Shown here piece after piece: positions 15,704-17,562 of a DNA stretch of 17,562 nt. A model generated the notes under the pieces. The model saw only the letters and a list, made by a program, of their open reading frames with translations. It ran no database searches and was not told where the DNA came from. Positions within the stretch are counted from its first letter, which is position 1. Each line of letters opens with the position of its first letter. Location of the stretch: NCBI GenBank assembly GCA_963703565.1, contig CAVPEW010000036.1, forward strand, positions 1 through 17,562, written 5' to 3'. Origin of the DNA: CAVPEW01 sp963703565. Lineage in GTDB: Bacteria > Actinomycetota > Acidimicrobiia > Acidimicrobiales > VFJN01. Both the position numbers and the translations under genes were made by a program.

Positions 15704-15958
15704 GTGGGATTCGTCTGCTTCTTGCTGTGGCTGTACTCGTTGGTGATCTTCGCCCGGATCATCATGAGCTGGATCCGGGTCGAGCCCGGTACGGGCGTCG
15801 CCCAGGTCCACGATGCCCTGGTGGCGGTCACCGAGCCGGTCCTGGCGCCCGTACGCCGGGCCATCCCACCGGCGCGGATGGGGACGATGGCGATGGATCT
15901 CTCGCCGATCGTCGTCGCGATCGGCATCGTGGTGCTGCAGCGCATCCTCTGCGGCTGA
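15704..15958 (+). CDS. yggT: YggT-family small membrane protein
   Basis: This 84-aa protein has one hydrophobic segment at the N-terminus (GFVCFLLWLYSLVIFARIIM) and a second at the C-terminus (LSPIVVAIGIVVLQRIL). Between them is the YggT signature VTEPVLAPVRRAIPP. The family (COG0762) is conserved after sepF in many Gram-positive bacteria and cyanobacteria; its molecular function is not settled, although roles in membrane organisation and division have been proposed. GTG 15704 is the chosen start. Only a weak GAGG at 15687-15690 precedes it, so the start is slightly uncertain. A single YggT repeat is present; many homologues have two. Confidence 0.9.
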   Translation: MGFVCFLLWLYSLVIFARIIMSWIRVEPGTGVAQVHDALVAVTEPVLAPVRRAIPPARMGTMAMDLSPIVVAIGIVVLQRILCG

Positions 15959-15970
15959 ACCCCTTCGGGG
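15959..15970 (+). terminator. Short CCCC-TTC-GGGG hairpin after yggT
   Basis: CCCC (15960-15963) and GGGG (15967-15970) flank a 3-nt loop directly after the yggT stop. There is no T-tract. It is a weak terminator-like element that would separate yggT from the independently promoted divIVA. Confidence 0.25.
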
Positions 15971-16030
15971 CGGGCACGATCCCTGGCAGGCACCGGCGCA
16001 GTTCGGCCGATCCTGCCAACAGCGGGTCGC

Positions 16031-16036
16031 TAGCAT
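16031..16036 (+). promoter_or_regulatory. -10 element TAGCAT for a leaderless divIVA transcript
   Basis: TAGCAT fits the actinobacterial TANNNT -10 consensus and ends 6 nt before ATG 16043, so transcription would begin at or next to the A of the start codon. No Shine-Dalgarno sequence is visible upstream of divIVA, which fits leaderless translation. No clear -35 is seen at the expected distance. Confidence 0.5.
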
Positions 16037-16042
16037 CGTCGC

Positions 16043-16969
16043 ATGGACGTGACGGCCCAGCTCCTCCACGAGATCGAGTTCCGCGAGTCGAAGCGTGGCT
16101 ACGACACCCGTGATGTGGACGACTTCCTCGAGAAGCTCGCCGTGGGGGTCGAGCAGATGGCCGCCCAGCTGGGCGAGGCCCAGTCCAACCTGAAGGCCGC
16201 CGAGGCAAGGGCGACTGACGCCGAGGAGCGCGCCTCGCGCACGAGCGATGCCGACGAGACCCTGAAGCGCACTCTCGTGCTGGCGCAACGCACTGCCGAT
16301 GCGGCGATCGCCGAGGCCAACGAGCAGGCGGCCCACACGCTGTCCCAGGCGCGCGAAGAGGCGGCGCGGATCGTGCATGAAGCGAACGAAGCCGCGGAGC
16401 GGGCCCGCAGCGAGGGTGAGGCAGAGGCGCGCCGCGCCCAGCAGGTCGCCGAGGCGGCGGTGCTAGCCGAGATCCAGGCTCTCGAGAGGGCCCGCGAAGC
16501 GTTGCGAAGCGATGTGGACGGTCTCGAGCACGGCTTGGAGGTGCAGCGCGAAAGGGTCCGCACCACCCTGCACGACTTGTCGCGCCTGCTCGAGGATCCG
16601 GGCGCGCTCTACGACGACGGCGCCGGCAGAGGTTCGGCCGCGGCGTCGGGGGAGACAGCGGCAGTCGTCACCGATCCGGCGCCGGTGAGCGAAGCGCCGG
16701 CAGAGCCCGTCGACGCGTCGTCGGCCGAGGCGGCGGACTCCTCGGCGCGCGGTTTCGACGAACACGCCGCGCCCGGCGGCGAGCACGTCGAGCGCGGCGA
16801 AGGCCCCCCCACCATGTCGGTACCGGTCGCAGTCGCCGGCGAGGACGGCGACGTCGACGAGTACCTGGCCGAGCTCCGTCGGGCCATGGCCGACGAGCGC
16901 CCCCTGGGTCCATCCGAGGAGGAGTTGGGCGAACGGAACGAACGGGCGCGCTTCGGTCGTCGACGCTGA
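16043..16969 (+). CDS. divIVA: DivIVA/Wag31-type polar and septal coiled-coil protein
   Basis: This is a 308-aa protein. The N-terminal lipid-binding DivIVA domain is clear in IEFRESKRGYDTRDVDDFLE (11-30), equivalent to the family F-x(4)-RGYDxxEVDxFL block. A long Ala/Glu/Arg-rich coiled coil spans about 35-185. It is followed by an acidic, low-complexity Ala/Ser/Glu region (about 190-265). A final charged segment contains DVDEYLAELRRAMADERPLG and a basic end, RARFGRRR. DivIVA marks negatively curved membrane, recruits partners, and in Actinomycetota organises polar growth. The start is ATG 16043; it lacks a ribosome site but has an adjacent -10. It is separated from yggT by 84 nt and is probably its own transcription unit. 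Confidence 0.93.
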   Translation: MDVTAQLLHEIEFRESKRGYDTRDVDDFLEKLAVGVEQMAAQLGEAQSNLKAAEARATDAEERASRTSDADETLKRTLVLAQRTADAAIAEANEQAAHTLSQAREEAARIVHEANEAAERARSEGEAEARRAQQVAEAAVLAEIQALERAREALRSDVDGLEHGLEVQRERVRTTLHDLSRLLEDPGALYDDGAGRGSAAASGETAAVVTDPAPVSEAPAEPVDASSAEAADSSARGFDEHAAPGGEHVERGEGPPTMSVPVAVAGEDGDVDEYLAELRRAMADERPLGPSEEELGERNERARFGRRR

Positions 16970-16983
16970 CCGGCGCGTCGACG
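16958..16983 (+). terminator. Stem-loop spanning the divIVA stop codon
   Basis: CGTCGACGC (16958-16966) is perfectly complementary to GCGTCGACG (16975-16983), with an 8-nt loop that begins with the TGA stop. The 9-bp GC-rich stem has no T-tract after it. It is a plausible U-less terminator for divIVA, but CGTCGACG is itself palindromic, so chance formation is possible. Confidence 0.35.
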
Positions 16984-17021
16984 CATCCGGGGGGAATCGG
17001 GGTGGCGTGTGGCGAAATGCG

Positions 17022-17054
17022 TACAGTTGCCCCTCGCTGACTCGACCCGGAAGG
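17022..17054 (+). promoter_or_regulatory. Candidate -10 and ribosome binding site for the ORF at 17062
   Basis: TACAGT (17022-17027) matches the TANNNT -10 form and would start a transcript near 17034. GGAAGG (17049-17054) is a ribosome site 7 nt before GTG 17062. No -35 match is evident. These signals belong to the high-G+C genome, upstream of the composition break. Confidence 0.4.
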
Positions 17055-17061
17055 TGCCGAC

Positions 17062-17562
17062 GTGCTGGTCCTGTTGAGCTTCCTCCTCGTGCTGGTGGCC
17101 ACCGCGCTGCTCGTGCTCGGCCTGCTGAGCGATCAAGAACACGTCAGCAAGTACCAGGAACAAATGCTGACCATCAAAACCAACAAAGAGTACGACGCCC
17201 TCGTCGTCCAAATCGACGCTTCAAAAGCCCAAATTGCTGCCGACGAAGAGAAGTCCCTCGCGTTGATGAGCGAGATAGACTCGGTCAAAGCGACCGTCGC
17301 CGAACTCGAAGCCAAAACTGGAACCATTCGCGAACTCAACAACGAAAAACTCAAAGAGCTCCAACACCAAATGGATTCGGTGCAAGGTAAGGTCGACGAA
17401 AAGAAGCTTATCGCGAACATCTCAAAGCCAAAGTCCCGAAGAATATCATGTCGATTTACGAACGCGTCCGCAAAGGCCGCGGCGGCGATGTCGTCGTCCG
17501 CCTGCGGCGCGGAGCCTGCGGCGAATGCTATAAATCCCAGCCCCCGCAAAAGGTCCAACTGG
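17062..17562 (+). CDS. Composite partial ORF: membrane-segment N-terminus joined to a COG1579-type coiled-coil zinc-ribbon fragment
   Basis: The frame from GTG 17062 is open to the window end, but two unlike pieces make it up. Residues 1-22 are one Leu/Val-rich membrane helix in high-G+C codons and look like the start of a small membrane protein. From about codon 24 the codons become AT-rich (CAA, AAA, GAA) and the protein reads EQMLTIKTNKEYDAL, a hallmark of COG1579 (DUF164) coiled-coil zinc-ribbon proteins, then about 85 residues of coiled coil. At about 17401-17406 one base seems missing. The -1 frame continues as AYREHLKAKVPKNIMSIYER, then the first zinc-ribbon pair CGEC (codons at 17517 and 17526) and SQPPQKVQL. 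The second cysteine pair lies beyond the end. The true COG1579 N-terminal helix is absent. I regard this as a chimeric join, not a real gene of the host. Confidence 0.75.
   Translation, partial: MLVLLSFLLVLVATALLVLGLLSDQEHVSKYQEQMLTIKTNKEYDALVVQIDASKAQIAADEEKSLALMSEIDSVKATVAELEAKTGTIRELNNEKLKELQHQMDSVQGKVDEKKLIANISKPKSRRISCRFTNASAKAAAAMSSSACGAEPAANAINPSPRKRSNW
17125..17140. other. Composition and homology breakpoint (probable chimeric junction)
   Basis: Bases 17041-17100 are 67% G+C by count; bases 17161-17400 are 121/240, about 50%. The switch is abrupt around GAGCGATCAAGAACACG and coincides with the change from a membrane helix to mid-protein COG1579 sequence. No transposase, repeat or attachment-like site is visible at the join. 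Confidence 0.7.

Noticed and set aside
17133..17558. Minus-strand 141-codon frame in the terminal segment
   Set aside because: It is antisense to the clear COG1579 coiled-coil and CGEC zinc-ribbon reading on the + strand.
17062..17562. A novel membrane-anchored zinc-ribbon protein linked to division
   Set aside because: The sharp composition break, missing N-terminal COG1579 helix and adjacent frameshift point to a chimera, so a functional link to the dcw cluster is not supported.
1..17562. Search for CRISPR arrays, tRNA or rRNA genes, insertion sequences, toxin-antitoxin or defence genes
   Set aside because: No regularly spaced repeats, tRNA-like cloverleaf, transposase motif or defence family was recognised; nearly all bases are accounted for by dcw genes.

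Overview
This window is a nearly complete division and cell-wall (dcw) cluster from a high-G+C bacterium, most likely a member of the Actinomycetota. Several things point there: the coding sequence is very G+C-rich; most start codons are GTG or TTG; there is no ftsA; and ftsZ is followed by pgeF, yggS, sepF, yggT and divIVA. Having murB inside the cluster, together with leaderless-type TANNNT promoters, makes me think of an Acidimicrobiia-like lineage, but that is inference from memory of gene order. All real genes are on the + strand. I found no mobile element, CRISPR array, tRNA, rRNA or unknown defence-type system.

Positions 1-12475 form a tightly packed block: rsmH (3' end only), ftsL, ftsI, murE, mraY, murD, ftsW, murG, murC, murB and ftsQ. 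Almost every junction is a 1-8 nt overlap or a 2 nt gap, so this looks like one translationally coupled operon. It encodes the cytoplasmic Mur ligases, the lipid I and lipid II enzymes, the septal SEDS/PBP synthase pair, and the FtsL/FtsQ scaffold. MurE carries the DNPR motif, which predicts meso-diaminopimelate peptidoglycan. murF is missing from its usual place between murE and mraY. ftsQ has an apparent 1-nt frameshift near 12250.

Positions 12476-12661 are the largest real intergenic space. It holds a good promoter candidate that overlaps the ftsQ stop, a 10-bp GC-rich hairpin, repeated TAGCCT and GGTACCGACC words, and the ftsZ ribosome binding site. Positions 12662-15958 carry ftsZ, pgeF, yggS, sepF and yggT: the Z-ring protein, its probable membrane anchor and small partners. 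divIVA (16043-16969) starts 6 nt after a TAGCAT -10 element and looks leaderless.

The last about 500 bases differ. A new ORF begins at 17062 with a typical high-G+C membrane segment. At about 17130 composition drops to roughly 50% G+C, and the reading frame becomes the coiled-coil and zinc-ribbon part of a COG1579-type protein. That part has its own 1-nt frameshift and is cut by the window end. I read this as an assembly chimera or recombination junction at a contig end, not as an Actinomycetota gene. Apart from that tail and the two frameshifts, the window is an ordinary core-genome region.
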